From SMYC01 sp965197495 (GTDB taxonomy: Bacteria; Acidobacteriota; Vicinamibacteria; Marinacidobacterales; SMYC01), in assembly GCA_965197495.1 (NCBI GenBank), contig OZ240210.1:1798001-1862000 (forward strand): a DNA stretch of 64,000 nucleotides, in the 5' to 3' direction. The notes below the pieces were generated by a model that was not told the DNA's origin, did no database searches, and saw only the letters and a list, made by a program, of their open reading frames with translations. Of the stretch, positions 17,363 to 25,772 are shown piece by piece. The position numbers and the translations under genes are program-made. Position 1 is the first letter of the stretch, and the number at the start of each line of letters is the position of its first letter.

Positions 17363-17847
17363 TTAGTCGCTCAGCGGCGCGATCGTGCCGTACATGAGCC
17401 CACCGTACTCGCCGTGCTGCCAGCTGCCAGCGTACCGCTCCGCGTAAAACATGACCCGCGCCGTGAAGGTACCGTCGAGCCCTGGGATGACCATGTCCGT
17501 AATGGTGACTATGGGGGTATCACCCGCCCACCGGATGGGCACGACGACCGGCAGCGTCATGTCGACACTCCCGTAGGTCATGTGAACGTCGAACCGCCAA
17601 CGGTGCTCGCCGACCTTTGCCACTCTGGTGATCTCGTAGCGTTCCGGCTTGTCGCCGCGACGCTCACGGCCTTTGAGCGTGTAGTGGCCGGTAAGCACCA
17701 CGTTCTGCATCCGCTCGGCGAACCCCCGCTCGAGTTCCGAGAGTGACACCAGGGTTGACCGGTGCCGGTGATCGCGACGAGCCACCCGGCCCCGAACGCC
17801 ACGACTAGTGCGGCAATGCCAAGGGCAATCTTCAGCAATGAGCGCAT
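17363..17847 (-). pseudogene. Exported protein of unknown function, frameshifted
   Basis: From ATG 17847 the sequence encodes a signal peptide or anchor (MRSLLKIALGIAALVVAFGA and GWLVAITGTG). The conserved body (LSELERGFAERMQNVVLTGH, KPERYEITRVAKVGEHRWRF, PIRWAGDTPIVTITDMVIPG and ARVMFYAERYAGSW) lies in another frame. The switch is near 17755-17765, so a single-base indel separates leader and body. The body resembles a family of small exported proteins seen in Planctomycetota and Acidobacteriota, without known function. A sequencing error cannot be excluded. Confidence 0.6.
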
Positions 17848-17944
17848 GGCCGGATTATAGGCGATCCGCGCCGGGCTGGCCGAAGGTGGAGATCAGACCG
17901 GCTGTCGTCCGCAATAAAGAAGATCGCAACTCGCTGCCCAGTCG

Positions 17945-18010
17945 GAAACACAGACACTAAGCTGCTGATTTATGGTCTATTTCAAATGGGCCGAGTTTTG
18001 GCACAGCACG
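17945..18010 (-). repeat. ISa end
   Basis: A 66-bp piece of the ISa terminal repeat in reverse, with CCATTT in place of the common CCTTTT in the core (read on its own strand), as in the Nu1-like cassettes. One base differs at the tip (GCACAGCACG). Confidence 0.8.
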
Positions 18011-18035
18011 GGGTCGGAGGCGGTGTCGGCGATTC

Positions 18036-18065
18036 GAGTTCCCCGTACGCGCAGGGAAAACACCG
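18036..18065 (+). repeat. Single sequence resembling a type I-E CRISPR repeat
   Basis: GAGTTCCCCGTACGCGCAGG followed by GAAAACACCG is close to type I-E repeats (GAGTTCCCCGCATGCGCGGG plus GATAAACCG) with several changes. There is only one copy, no spacing pattern and no cas gene, so this is not an array. It is either a degenerate terminal repeat or chance. Confidence 0.2.
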
Positions 18066-18109
18066 TCCAGCAAGGGGATGCCAGGTTTCCGAGCGGAAAC
18101 CTGGGCGTC

Positions 18110-18191
18110 TGGTCAAAGTACTCGAACGCCCAGCGGGTCAGCAGTTTGCACCTTTCCAAAGGCCGCTTGAATCCGCCATCGCGGTCGGGTA
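18110..18191. repeat. 82-bp dispersed repeat, second copy
   Basis: The inverted counterpart of 736-817. It lies between the CRISPR-like sequence and an ISa end. Confidence 0.6.
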
Positions 18192-18193
18192 CG

Positions 18194-18251
18194 CGTCCTG
18201 TGCCAAAACTCGGCCCTTTTGAAATAGACCATAAATCAGCAGCTTAGTGTC
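18194..18251 (+). repeat. ISa end, truncated at GTGTCTA
   Basis: 58 bp of the ISa terminal repeat in forward orientation, breaking within GTGTCTGTG into the next repeat. Confidence 0.8.
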
Positions 18252-18254
18252 TAT

Positions 18255-18330
18255 GGTGCGCTCCCGTGAACGGCTTGGCGGGTTGCTACGTTTCTACCAT
18301 CGGGAAGCCGCATGAGTATTTTGACCTCAC
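18255..18330. repeat. 75-bp repeat (copy at 34577)
   Basis: GTGCGCTCCCGTGAACGGCT through GCATGAGTATTTTGACCTC recurs at 34577-34651 almost without change. In both places it is bordered by other IS ends, so it is probably the terminus of another element whose transposase is not in this window. Confidence 0.65.
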
Positions 18331-18380
18331 GAGCTCTAAACCGCGCAATCAACGCTGGAACGACTTTTTACGGAGCACAC
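18331..18380. repeat. dispersed repeat TGTGCTCCGC..., copy 2 (reverse)
   Basis: The inverted counterpart of 3039-3086, ending GACTTTTTACGGAGCACAC, about 20 bp before the mug start codon. It has replaced the natural upstream region of mug. Confidence 0.6.
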
Positions 18381-18402
18381 CGCCCTGCGCTATGCTTTCC
18401 GA

Positions 18403-18939
18403 GTGTTACCGGACTACCTTTCCCACGGCCTCGATGTCCTGCTGGTCGGGATCAATCCAGGGAAGCGATCCGATGAGCTTGGCCATCACTTTGCCGGCCG
18501 TGGAAACAAGTTCTGGAGGTTGCTGCACGAGTCCGGACTGGTCCCGCGGCTCATGACCTACGAGGATGACTTGCGTCTGCCCGAGTTCGGTATCGGTTTG
18601 ACCAGTATCGTCGCGAGGGCGTCGCGTGGGAGCTCGGAACTCGACCGGGTCGAGTTCGAGAAAGGGCGTAGGCTTCTCGCCGAGAAGGTGATGCGTTACC
18701 GTCCGAAGGCCATCGGCTTCCTCGGTGTCACCGTTTTTCGAGGGTTCTGGCCTGAGCTCTCCGCCGGTCGCGTACCGAAGACCATCCAATGCGGACCGCG
18801 CGGCGAAATTCTGGGAGGCTCACGGTTGTTCGTTCTTCCGAACCCCAGTGGTCGCAATGCGCACTACAGCTACGACGACATGCTTTGCTGCTGGCGAAGT
18901 CTCGGGCGTTGGGTGAACGATCATGCCAGAGCTTCCTGA
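18403..18939 (+). CDS. mug: G/U mismatch-specific DNA glycosylase (Mug/TDG family)
   Basis: The 178-residue protein has the Mug motif 1 in LLVGINPGKRSDELGHHFAG (the GINPG Asn activates water), NKFWRLLHESGL, and motif 2 in VLPNPSGRNAHYSYDDMLCC, where the NPSGRNA loop inserts into the DNA helix. The family removes uracil or thymine mispaired with guanine, initiating base-excision repair. The start is a GTG; upstream sequence is IS debris, so the natural start and promoter may be lost. The last codons overlap the end of decayed ISg (18921 onward), suggesting an insertion at the very 3' end. Confidence 0.9.
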   Translation: MLPDYLSHGLDVLLVGINPGKRSDELGHHFAGRGNKFWRLLHESGLVPRLMTYEDDLRLPEFGIGLTSIVARASRGSSELDRVEFEKGRRLLAEKVMRYRPKAIGFLGVTVFRGFWPELSAGRVPKTIQCGPRGEILGGSRLFVLPNPSGRNAHYSYDDMLCCWRSLGRWVNDHARAS

Positions 18940-19683
18940 TCCAAGTACTCCCGGCGTGTGGTGCCGATGAGTCTCTCACAATAGGCATTTGCCTGCGGTG
19001 CTCTGCGCGGCGTCCTCAACGGCCGAACACCCATCCCCCGGACGGAGCGGCGGAGGTCTGCTGAGAACTTGTCAACGCGGTCCACGATGACGAATCGATA
19101 GTCGTGCTCGCACCCAATCGCCTCCAGGAACTGTTGCAGCGTCCACTCCGCGGTCGGATGCGCCGTCACGTTGAAGTGAAGCATCTTGCGGGTGCCGATT
19201 TCCATGATGACGAAGACCTAAAGCACGCGAAAGCTGACGGTGACTACGTTAAAAAAATACGCAGCGACGACCGCTTTTGCGTGATTCCGCACGAATGTCG
19301 CCCAGCGATGCGACGCATTGCGCCGGTCCGGGCTGCCATCATCTCGAATGGGTATGTACTTCCGAACGGTGCGCGGCGAGACGCGGACGCCAAACTTGAC
19401 GAGCAGCTCCTGGGCGATCCTCTCTTCGCCCCACGTGATGTTCGCGATCGCCATTTCAGCGATTAGTTTTTCAGCTCCTCTGGCAGCGTTGGACGTCCTT
19501 TTGGCCGAGACTTCCAACGCCAGAACAGCCGAAACCCTTTCCTGTGCCACAGAACGAGCGTATCGGGCTTGACCACGATAAGGGCTTCCTTCCAGTCGAA
19601 TAGCCTCGCGAAAGTCGCCATCGTGACCCGTGTGGCTCTGTGTGAGCGGCAGGGCTGCCCGATCGAACAACGGCTGCCTGACC
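18921..19683 (-). pseudogene. ISg rve-type transposase, decayed
   Basis: On the minus strand, pieces of one rve transposase appear in succession: DWKEALIVVKPDTLVLWHRK with GFRLFWRWKSRPKGRPTLPE, then in another frame LIAEMAIANITWGEERIAQE with LLVKFGVRVSPRTVRKYIP, then after an in-frame TAG MEIGTRKMLHFNVTAHPTAE and VRPLRTPRRAPQANAYCERL. The frameshift is near 19465 and the stop at 19215-19217. The catalytic Glu (NAYCERL) is visible. The element is dead. It is distinct from ISa, ISb and ISe, and closer to the group with the GFRLFWRWKS N-terminus. Confidence 0.82.
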
Positions 19684-19844
19684 AACAGTAGGAATTGCAC
19701 ATGGTACGTCATGATGGATCCGAAGATAACACCCTCGGGCCAGACGATTGTAAAGGCCACGGCCCTTGGCACCATCGCAAAACACAGACGCTAAGCTGCT
19801 GATTTATCGGCTATTTCAAGAGGGCCGAGTTTTGGCACAGGACG
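19684..19844 (-). mobile_element. ISa 5' end fragment
   Basis: Terminal repeat plus leader and the first transposase codons in reverse. The tip (19844) adjoins DUF1552 copy 2 at GGTCGCCGACC, a site that is intact in copy 1 at about 5978. Confidence 0.85.
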
Positions 19845-19847
19845 GGG

Positions 19848-20654
19848 TCGCCGACCGATCCGCTCCCGATGATCAGGAACCCCCGGGTCGTTTTCGACCA
19901 GATGTTCGGCTCCGGCGGAACGCCGGAAGAGCGGGCAGCCAGGCGCCGGACCGATCGCAGCATTCTTGACTATGTCACCAACCAGGTGGCTAGTTTGAAG
20001 AACGACCTGGAGCCGGCCGACCGCAACCGGCTCGACGATTATCTCGAGAACATTCGCGAGATCGAGCGGCGGATCCAGAGGATCGAGGCGCAAAACGCGA
20101 GCGGGGAGGAGAGAGAGCTGCCCGATGCGCCCGCCGGTGTGCCGGACTCGTTCGATGAGCACGTCAAGTTGATGTTCGACCTGCAAGCGGCAGCGTTCGC
20201 GTCGGACATTACTCGGGTGTTCGCGTTCAAGATGGGGCGAGACGTTTCGGGCCGTGTCTACCCGGAGACCGGCGTCAACACTGGGTTTCACCCGGCCTCG
20301 CATCACGGCGAGCGAGAGGAGCGGATCGAGGAGTTCGCGAAGATCAACCGGTACCACGTCAGCACCATCCCGTACTTCCTCGAAAGGCTCCGTGACACAC
20401 CCGAGGGCGACTCGAATCTCTTGGAAAAGGCGTTGATCCTCTACGGCTCTCCAATGGGCAACCCGCACGTTCACAACCACAAGCGCTGTCCGCTCTTTTT
20501 GGCTGGCCACGGCAATGGCCACTTCAAGGGCAACCTCCACGTCAAAGGCGCGGATGGTACGCCGATGGCGAACACGATGTTGACCGTGCTGCGCCGACTC
20601 GGGCTCGACGAGCTCGAGAGCTTTGGTGACAGCACGGGGGAGATGGCGATCTGA
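19848..20654 (+). pseudogene. DUF1552 protein, copy 2, 5' end removed by ISa
   Basis: Encodes SPTDPLPMIRNPRVVFDQMF onward and carries the natural C-terminus missing from copy 1 (FLERLRDTPEGDSNLLEKAL, KRCPLFLAGHGNGHFKGNLH, GDSTGEMAI). It is nearly identical to copy 1 over their shared region (about 500 bp). The Tat signal and the first 190 residues or so are missing, cut by the ISa end at 19844. An ISb end begins 22 bp after the stop. Together the two copies contain a whole DUF1552 gene. Confidence 0.88.
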
Positions 20655-20676
20655 CACAAAGGTCAGTGGAGCGACT

Positions 20677-20928
20677 TGTCCCTTTCATAAACTCGAGCTG
20701 TATGAGATTGGCGCACCTCCTGCAACCAGGATGCTTTGGTCGTCTTCATGTAGGACGTTTTAAGAGCCGGCGTCGGCTCTACTCAGGGGTAGAGGTGTAA
20801 GCTGGTGCGAAGTCCAGCAGCCGTTCCGAGCGGACCGGCTCAAGCAGCGGCGTGTCGAGTGTAATAATGATGGAGACCACCGACCTTTGGAATGGCTCTC
20901 ACTTTGCCCATCGCCGGTGACTCTACCC
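20677..20928 (-). mobile_element. ISb right-end remnant (no MITE)
   Basis: It matches 6485-6571 plus 6761-6925 but lacks MITE-1, so it shows the empty MITE site (at about 20758). It ends at 20928 inside the transposase C-terminus (RVESPAMGKVRAIPKVGG), cut by an ISa end. Confidence 0.85.
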
Positions 20929-21154
20929 CGTCCTGTGCCAAAACTCGGCCCTTTTGAAATAGACCATAAATCAGCAGCTTAGTGTCTGTGTTTGCGACCG
21001 GGCCAAGGGCCGTAGGCTTTACAATCGTCTGGCCCGAGGGTGTTATCTTCAGATCCATGATGACGTACCACGCGCAATTCCTACTGCTCGTTCTAGCTGG
21101 CTGGGTCAACCGCCAGCAGCAGGATGTGATCGACTACCAGCAAGAGGAGAACCG
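20929..21154 (+). mobile_element. ISa 5' end fragment
   Basis: Terminal repeat, leader and the first 33 transposase codons (MMTYHAQFLLLVLAGWVNRQ onward) in forward orientation, then cut at ENRV by the left end of Nu1-like cassette B. Confidence 0.85.
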
Positions 21155-21719
21155 CGTCCTGTGCCAAAACTCAGCCCATTTGAAATAGACCATCAGTGTC
21201 ATGAATTGACGGACACGAGCTACCCTCAAAAGGAGTGGAAATGAAGTAAAGTAATTGGAATCCTTCGTTCAAGGGGAAACCGTAGTACCCTAAGAGCGTC
21301 TTTCAATGCAGAAGGGGGCAGTGCCATTTGGAGGAGGACTATGGCCAAAGCGCGAGTGTTGACGAGGTCGGAACTAGCCGAGCATTTGGGCGTCGATAAA
21401 AAGATGGTAACAAAATGGGAGCGGTCTGGGATGCCGGTCCACACTAGAGGGCGCGGCGTGGCGTCTCAATTCCGTCTGCGGGAGGTCCGGGCGTGGCTAA
21501 AGGTGCGGGAAGCCAAGGCCAAAGCGGCGGAGAAGGCAAAGGTGCGAGAAGCCAAAGCGGCAGAGAAGGCGAAGAAGACAGCGAAGCAATAAGACGCGGC
21601 GGCGATGAGATGAGACAAGTCTGACTGCGCGAGTCCTTGGAACTCGCTAGTCTCGCGGTACCGGTTGCCAACGACGCTGCTCGGGGAGCGCGATGACGTC
21701 GTACTCCTGGTCTTCGGTG
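21155..21719 (+). mobile_element. Nu1-like HTH cassette, copy B
   Basis: Matches copy A over its full 548 bp, plus 17 bp at the right (ACTCCTGGTCTTCGGTG) shared only with copy C. The left edge sits inside an ISa transposase gene. Confidence 0.8.
21341..21592 (+). CDS. Nu1-like helix-turn-helix protein, 83 aa (copy B)
   Basis: Identical in protein sequence to the genes at 2677 and 61575, with the same GGAGGAGG ribosome binding site. See copy A for the fold: winged HTH in the first 50 residues and a Lys/Ala-rich tail. The lack of any amino-acid change among three copies points to recent spread or to conservation. Confidence 0.8.
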   Translation: MAKARVLTRSELAEHLGVDKKMVTKWERSGMPVHTRGRGVASQFRLREVRAWLKVREAKAKAAEKAKVREAKAAEKAKKTAKQ

Positions 21720-21726
21720 CCTTGGT

Positions 21727-21981
21727 GCACAACTCCGATAGAGGCCGAGAGAAATCGACTCCCGTTTCGCGACGGTCCCGATCGAGGATCGCGGTGACCG
21801 TCTTACCCACGCAGTGTCGTCCGATGAGCCCGGCGAGCTCGGCCACGGCGGTCTCTAGCTCATCCCGACCAACCGGTGGCAGCGCTTCGACGACCAGGAC
21901 CGCCCTCCTCGTCTCCTCGGTCAGCTTGGTGCGATCGGCTTCCTTCCAGTTCCACCACTCGGGCCAGCGGTGATTCTGCAA
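21727..21981 (-). pseudogene. C-terminal fragment, possibly a B3/B4 tRNA-binding-domain protein
   Basis: The minus strand encodes WPEWWNWKEADRTKLTEETR then RAVLVVEALPPVGRDELETA, VAELAGLIGRHCVGKT and DRRETGVDF. The WNWKEADRTKLTE block and the helical stretch after it recall stand-alone B3/B4 domain proteins (related to the PheT editing domain), but I am not certain. The fragment lacks an N-terminus and its 3' end meets cassette B. Confidence 0.4.
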
Positions 21982-22329
21982 TCAAGTGTTGGCGGCCGCC
22001 GAGAGCTCATCGACTTTGGCGGCCAAGATGAAGTCGCTTTCCGTCAGGCCATCGATCTTGTGAGTCCAGATCGTGAGTCTAACCATACCCCATGCCAGGT
22101 GGATATCTGGGTGATGCCCCTGGGTTTCAGCCAGCTCTCCGACTCGGTTGGTGAATGCGAGGGCCTCCCGGAAGTCTTTGAATCGAAACTCTCTCTCCAA
22201 ATGATGTTGTTCAACGGTTCGCCAGTTGCCACCGAGCTTCCGCTGGAGTCCCTTTAGCGCGGGACCTCGGACCGGCGGCACCCCGCCCCGGCACGGTACG
22301 CATTCCTTTTTCGCTAGCTCATTCGCCAA
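21982..22329 (-). CDS. phhB: 4a-hydroxytetrahydrobiopterin dehydratase (PCD)
   Basis: The 115-residue protein matches pterin-4a-carbinolamine dehydratases: ELAKKECVPCRGGVPPVRGP at the start, REFRFKDFREALAFTNRVGE in the middle, and the active-site signature ETQGHHPDIHLAWGMV followed by LTIWTHKIDGLTESDF and ILAAKVDEL. The tandem His residues and the later His of WTHK dehydrate the 4a-carbinolamine formed by aromatic amino acid hydroxylases. Length and ends are normal. No hydroxylase gene remains nearby. Confidence 0.93.
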   Translation of the reverse strand: MANELAKKECVPCRGGVPPVRGPALKGLQRKLGGNWRTVEQHHLEREFRFKDFREALAFTNRVGELAETQGHHPDIHLAWGMVRLTIWTHKIDGLTESDFILAAKVDELSAAANT

Positions 22330-22412
22330 TTGGACCTCCTCGCAGCAGAACAGTGAACCTATTTTAACCGGCGGTCTACCAGATCTCCGTCAACCAGTTT
22401 TCCATTCAGCAA

Positions 22413-22642
22413 GATGGTCGCCGGCGACGGTAGCCCCTCGGCGGGCTCGACCGGCGTAGCGTGGAAACCGCTTCAGGAACACGCTTCGATATTCGCTCTC
22501 GACTAGGTGGTCATCTGCATGGTGACGACCCGCCCGCCCAAGACGATTGTAAAGCCCACGGCCCTTGGCCCGGTCGCAAACACAGACACTAAGTTGCTGA
22601 TTTATGGTCTATTTCAAAAGGGCCGAGTTTTGGCACAGGACG
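22413..22642 (+). mobile_element. ISa 3' end fragment
   Basis: It contains the ISa 3' non-coding segment (GATGGTCGCCGGCGACGGTA) and terminal repeat, ending ...GGCACAGGACG at 22642, next to the truncated 3' end of the DUF2924 gene. The transposase gene itself is absent. Confidence 0.85.
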
Positions 22643-22934
22643 AGGTCCGGCCATTCCACTCGCGGACGAGATGGGTGCCGGCAGAAACGGACCCTGCGGG
22701 AGCGCCGGGGCTTGGTGTCTCGTTCGCCAAGGCGGCCAGAATGCGCCGGGTTGTAGCCGAAAGCCCGCCATGGGTCCGGCACTGGCGTTCATGCAAGAGA
22801 ACGCGGCGCAGGAAAATGCGCGAGAGCGAGCTTGGAGGAGCAGCCCCAAAGGTTTGCTCCCAGACCCGCCGCAAGCTGGCGAAGTCCAGACCGTCCAGAA
22901 CGACGTTCCGGCCAACCCCTGTATCCTGCGGCAT
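22643..22934 (-). pseudogene. DUF2924 protein, C-terminus replaced by ISa
   Basis: From ATG 22934 it encodes MPQDTGVGRNVVLDGLDFAS, LRRVWEQTFGAAPPSSLSR, RTHGGLSATTRRILAALANE and THLVREWNGR, a good DUF2924 match. In the family the sequence continues after WNGRTH with a beta-rich tail; here the ISa end cuts it exactly at WNGRT. The copy at 55514 is cut at the same base, so both descend from one event. DUF2924 proteins are usually encoded beside serine recombinases; the role is unknown. Confidence 0.75.
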
Positions 22935-23198
22935 CACCGAACGTTCGCTCTTGTGCTCGATAAAGTCCAGTCTAATGAGGGACTTCCGGGTGCGAAGCTC
23001 ACTGCCCGTAGCTCGCCCCACAGCCGATTTGAGCCAGCCGTGCGCACCCCCGGTGGGCCTGTCGCTCGCCACCCGCAGCCCAGGGGTCGGAAGCCAGCCC
23101 TGCGGCGCGAAATACCCTCGATTCTGCGCGGATTCCAAGGGCGCCTAAGCTGCTGACTTGTGGTCTATTTCAAAAGGGCCGAGTTTTGGCACAGGACG
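22935..23198 (-). mobile_element. Upstream part of the DUF2924 unit and its 53-bp ISa end
   Basis: The region upstream of the DUF2924 gene continues to 23145 and then joins a 53-bp ISa end (23146-23198) in the same orientation as the ISa end on the other side. The unit is thus flanked by direct ISa ends. It is the counterpart of 55252-55806. Confidence 0.8.
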
Positions 23199-23555
23199 GG
23201 GTGCCGCCCTGAATCTGCCACCCGGTGCGCAGACGACATCGCCTGTTCGCGGTAGCAACGAGGTCTTTGTCGACGACTTGGGAATATTCCTGGGGTTCGT
23301 TCTCAGTCGGCCTGGGCCATGACCCTACGCGTCAATCCCGCTGCTACCATTCGCTCAATGTCGGGAGAGCTTAGAGGAAGACCAGTCTTGTTGACAGAGA
23401 ACGTGCGGCTTCCTTTCACTCCGCGTACTCCATTCATTTCGGGTACTTGGTGGGTCTCCATTCCATTCCCGCTTGGCCCGATTGAGAAAGTAATGGTTCT
23501 CCTGTCGTTTCGGGGGATCTGATTTGTGTTGGAGGGCATGGCCTATGGACGCTGC
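23199..23555. other. No recognised gene
   Basis: About 350 bp with a short frame (RPVLLTENVRLPFTPRTPFI, SGTWWVSIPFPLG) whose composition is protein-like but which I cannot assign. It may be a gene fragment between the DUF2924 unit and ISL3. Confidence 0.3.
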
Positions 23556-24604
23556 CGCGATTGTGGAAAACGCCGGAAACTCCGGGCGAGAGAGGCGTTT
23601 AGGGAAAGGTTGTGAGCACGTACAAACGTGGAGCGGCGTTTTCCACAATCGCTTGGAAAACGCTTCGCGTTTCCCACGAGCGCCCACAGGCCCCTCCTGG
23701 TATATATACAAGAAAGATTAATTCATATGGAATAAGGAAGGGGGGGCTCGATTAGTGGAGGCTATGGAAAACGCCCTTCCAGGCTTCGAAGAGAACTCAG
23801 TCGTGAGCAAGGTCTGAACGACCAGAACCGTGGGGGCGTTTCCCACAGCCTCGTCTCCCGCTGAGGGGCAGTGGCATTTGGTGAGGCCCGTGGGTTGAGA
23901 GGGTAAGCCATGTGTAGATGCGCATCGGCGAGAACGCTAGAATCTTTTTTTCCGAAAGAGAAAAGAGCGTTCCCGCGATGCGCGTTACTACGTTAGTCAA
24001 CAAGCTCATCGGATTGCAAGGCCTGTGGGTCCGAGGTTTCCACTTCCAGGCGGACAAAGCCAGAGTGGTGGTGGATGTAGTACCACGGAGGAGGAAGCCT
24101 CTGTGCGGGATTTGCGGACGAAAGGTCCGCAAGAACAAAGATCGCTACAATCGCTACTGGCGGCACTTGGACCTGTTCGGAGTCCGGACCTATCTTCGCT
24201 ACTCGATCCGACGAGTGGTATGTCGGCGGTGTGGAGTGGTCAGAGAAAAGGTGCCTTGGGCCGACAAGGGAAGCCGCTTTACCAAAAGCTTCGAACAAGA
24301 GTAGCGTGGCTGGCACAGAGGACGGACGTCAGCGCCGTAGCGAACTATTTCCGAGTGACGTGGCGTTCGGTGCGACGGATCATCCAGCGAGTGGTTGCCG
24401 AGCAGCGGGATGAGCGGCGCGAGCTCGATGGATTGCGGGTGATTGGGATGGACGAGATCAGCTACCGCAAACGCCACAAGTACTTAACCGCTTCGAGCTC
24501 CGCGGCTCTTTGTGGTCCGAGCTTGCGGAAAAACCGCAGCAGCGTCTTGGCCTTGCGCTCCTTTCCCGCCCAGACGACCCGGCCGCTGAGATGGTCTATT
24601 ACCA
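23556..24604 (+). mobile_element. ISL3-family element, truncated copy
   Basis: It begins with a 360-bp leader that is repeated, inverted, at 63674-64000, and continues with the transposase 5' part. The leader is full of GGAAAACGC/GCGTTTTCC motifs and palindromes. The copy carries a frameshift and ends with a 117-bp segment (24488-24604) that is inverted relative to the intact copy, then is cut by an ISa end. Confidence 0.85.
23978..24604 (+). pseudogene. ISL3 transposase, N-terminal part, frameshifted
   Basis: Encodes MRVTTLVNKLIGLQGLWVRG, the zinc-ribbon with CGICGRKV and CRRCGVV, and TKSFEQE, then stops because one G is missing at about 24302 relative to the intact copy (EQEVAWLAQRTD). In the shifted frame it continues through FRVTWRSVRRIIQRVVAEQR and the first catalytic Asp region GMDEISYRKRHKYLT. 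The remainder is the inverted segment. Confidence 0.88.
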
Positions 24605-24741
24605 GGAGGTCATCTGCATGGTGACGACCCGCCCGCCCAAGACGATTGTAAAGCCCACGGCCCTTGGCCCGGTCGCAAACACAGACACTAAGTTGCTGAT
24701 TTATGGCCTATTTCAAAAGGGCCGAGTTTTGGCACAGGACG
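24605..24741 (+). mobile_element. ISa 3' end fragment
   Basis: Terminal repeat with the short adjoining segment GGTCATCTGCATGGTGACGA, ending at 24741. It joins the broken ISL3 to the ISb fragment. Confidence 0.85.
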
Positions 24742-25087
24742 GGATCGAGACCAGACCTACGGAGCGTACTTCGATACTTGCGTCGACGGTCTCGGGATCG
24801 AGCAGGTCCTTACCGCACCGCGCTCCCCGTGGCAGAATCCATTTGTCGAAAGGATAATCGGCTCCATTCGACGTGAGTGTCTCGACCACGTGATCGTCCT
24901 CGACGAGCGGCACCTGAAGCGAATCCTACGCAAATACGTCGACTACTATCATTCGCGCCGGACTCATTTGTCGCTTGAGAAGGACGCGCCTGAGCCTCGC
25001 CGGGTAGAGTCACCGGCGATGGGCAAAGTGAGAGGCATTCCAAAGGTCGGTGGTCTCCGTCATTATTATACTCGACGCGCTGCTTGA
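24742..25087 (+). pseudogene. ISb transposase, C-terminal part (second copy)
   Basis: The same fragment as 6841-7189: SPWQNPFVERIIGSIRRECL, VLDERHLKRILRKYVDYYHS, ending YYTRRAA and TGA. The N-terminal half is missing. Confidence 0.85.
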
Positions 25088-25250
25088 GCCGGTCCGCTCG
25101 GAACGGCTACCGGACTTCGCACCAGCTTACACCTCTACCCCTGAGTAGAGCCGACGCCGGCTCTTAAAACGTCCTACATGAAGACGACCAAAGCATCCTG
25201 GTTGCAGGAGGTGCGCCAATCTCATACAGCTCGAGTTTATGGAAGGGACA
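24742..25250 (+). mobile_element. ISb right half
   Basis: Matches the ISb piece at 6485-7189 in opposite orientation, without MITE-1, from the same truncation point next to an ISa end to the ISb tip (ATGGAAGGGACA, ending 25250). The pair ISa end plus ISb half therefore existed as one joined unit before it was duplicated. Confidence 0.85.
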
Positions 25251-25598
25251 GGAAGTCGATTCACAGATCGCCCCGGTAGAACCTTGCCAAGGCACGACGG
25301 CTCATCCTTTGCGGTGGTCGCTAGCTCATGCCTCGATGCCCGGGTGGCCCGATCTTGAGACGGATCGATCCGGCCCCTGTGATCCGCAAAAAGAAGATCG
25401 CGTATCGATGGGCAGACAGCTATGAGAGTGACATCCTGCGAACTCGTCTTCGACGCGGTGGAAATCCTGCACGCTGTCGCCGCCAGGCCACCGACCTTGA
25501 AGGCAGAGATGAGAGCGGGAACCAGCGACGAAATCATGCAGGCATGGTGCCGGCAGACCGTGGACTAATCAAGGTCGGGGCGCGCGGATGAATAAATA
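25251..25598. other. IS debris including an ISd left end (minus strand)
   Basis: The ISd left end and the first transposase codons (about 25480-25598, minus) resemble 34160-34260. The 230 bp before it show no gene but share CCCCTGTGATCCGCAAAAAG with about 3115-3135 in reverse. Any longer frame across this region is a chimera of three unrelated elements. Confidence 0.55.
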
Positions 25599-25611
25599 GA
25601 AGGCACACCTG

Positions 25612-25720
25612 GCGGGCCAGACGATTGTAAAGTCTAAGGCCCTTGGCACGGTCGCAAACACAGACACTACGCTGCTGATTGATGGTCTGTTTCAAAAGGG
25701 CCGAGTTTTGGCACAGGACG
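25612..25720 (-). repeat. ISa end
   Basis: A full-length but somewhat diverged terminal repeat (CTACGCTGCTGATTGATGG), ending ...GCACAGGACG at 25720. It adjoins the TGTGCTCCGC repeat at 25724-25771. Confidence 0.85.
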
Positions 25721-25723
25721 AGG

Positions 25724-25771
25724 TCTAAAACGCGCAATCAACACTGGATAGACTTTTTGCGGAGCACAGCC
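25724..25771. repeat. dispersed repeat TGTGCTCCGC..., copy 3 (reverse)
   Basis: TCTAAAACGCGCAATCAACA through TTTTTGCGGAGCACAG, the inverted counterpart of 3039-3086, separating an ISa end from an ISe fragment. Confidence 0.6.
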
Positions 25772-25772
25772 A

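Noticed and set aside
18036..18110. A CRISPR array
   Set aside because: Only one repeat-like sequence is present, with no regularly spaced second copy and no cas genes.
25127..25537. A 136-codon minus-strand frame
   Set aside because: It runs through ISd, unassigned debris and ISb in turn and so is a chimera without function.
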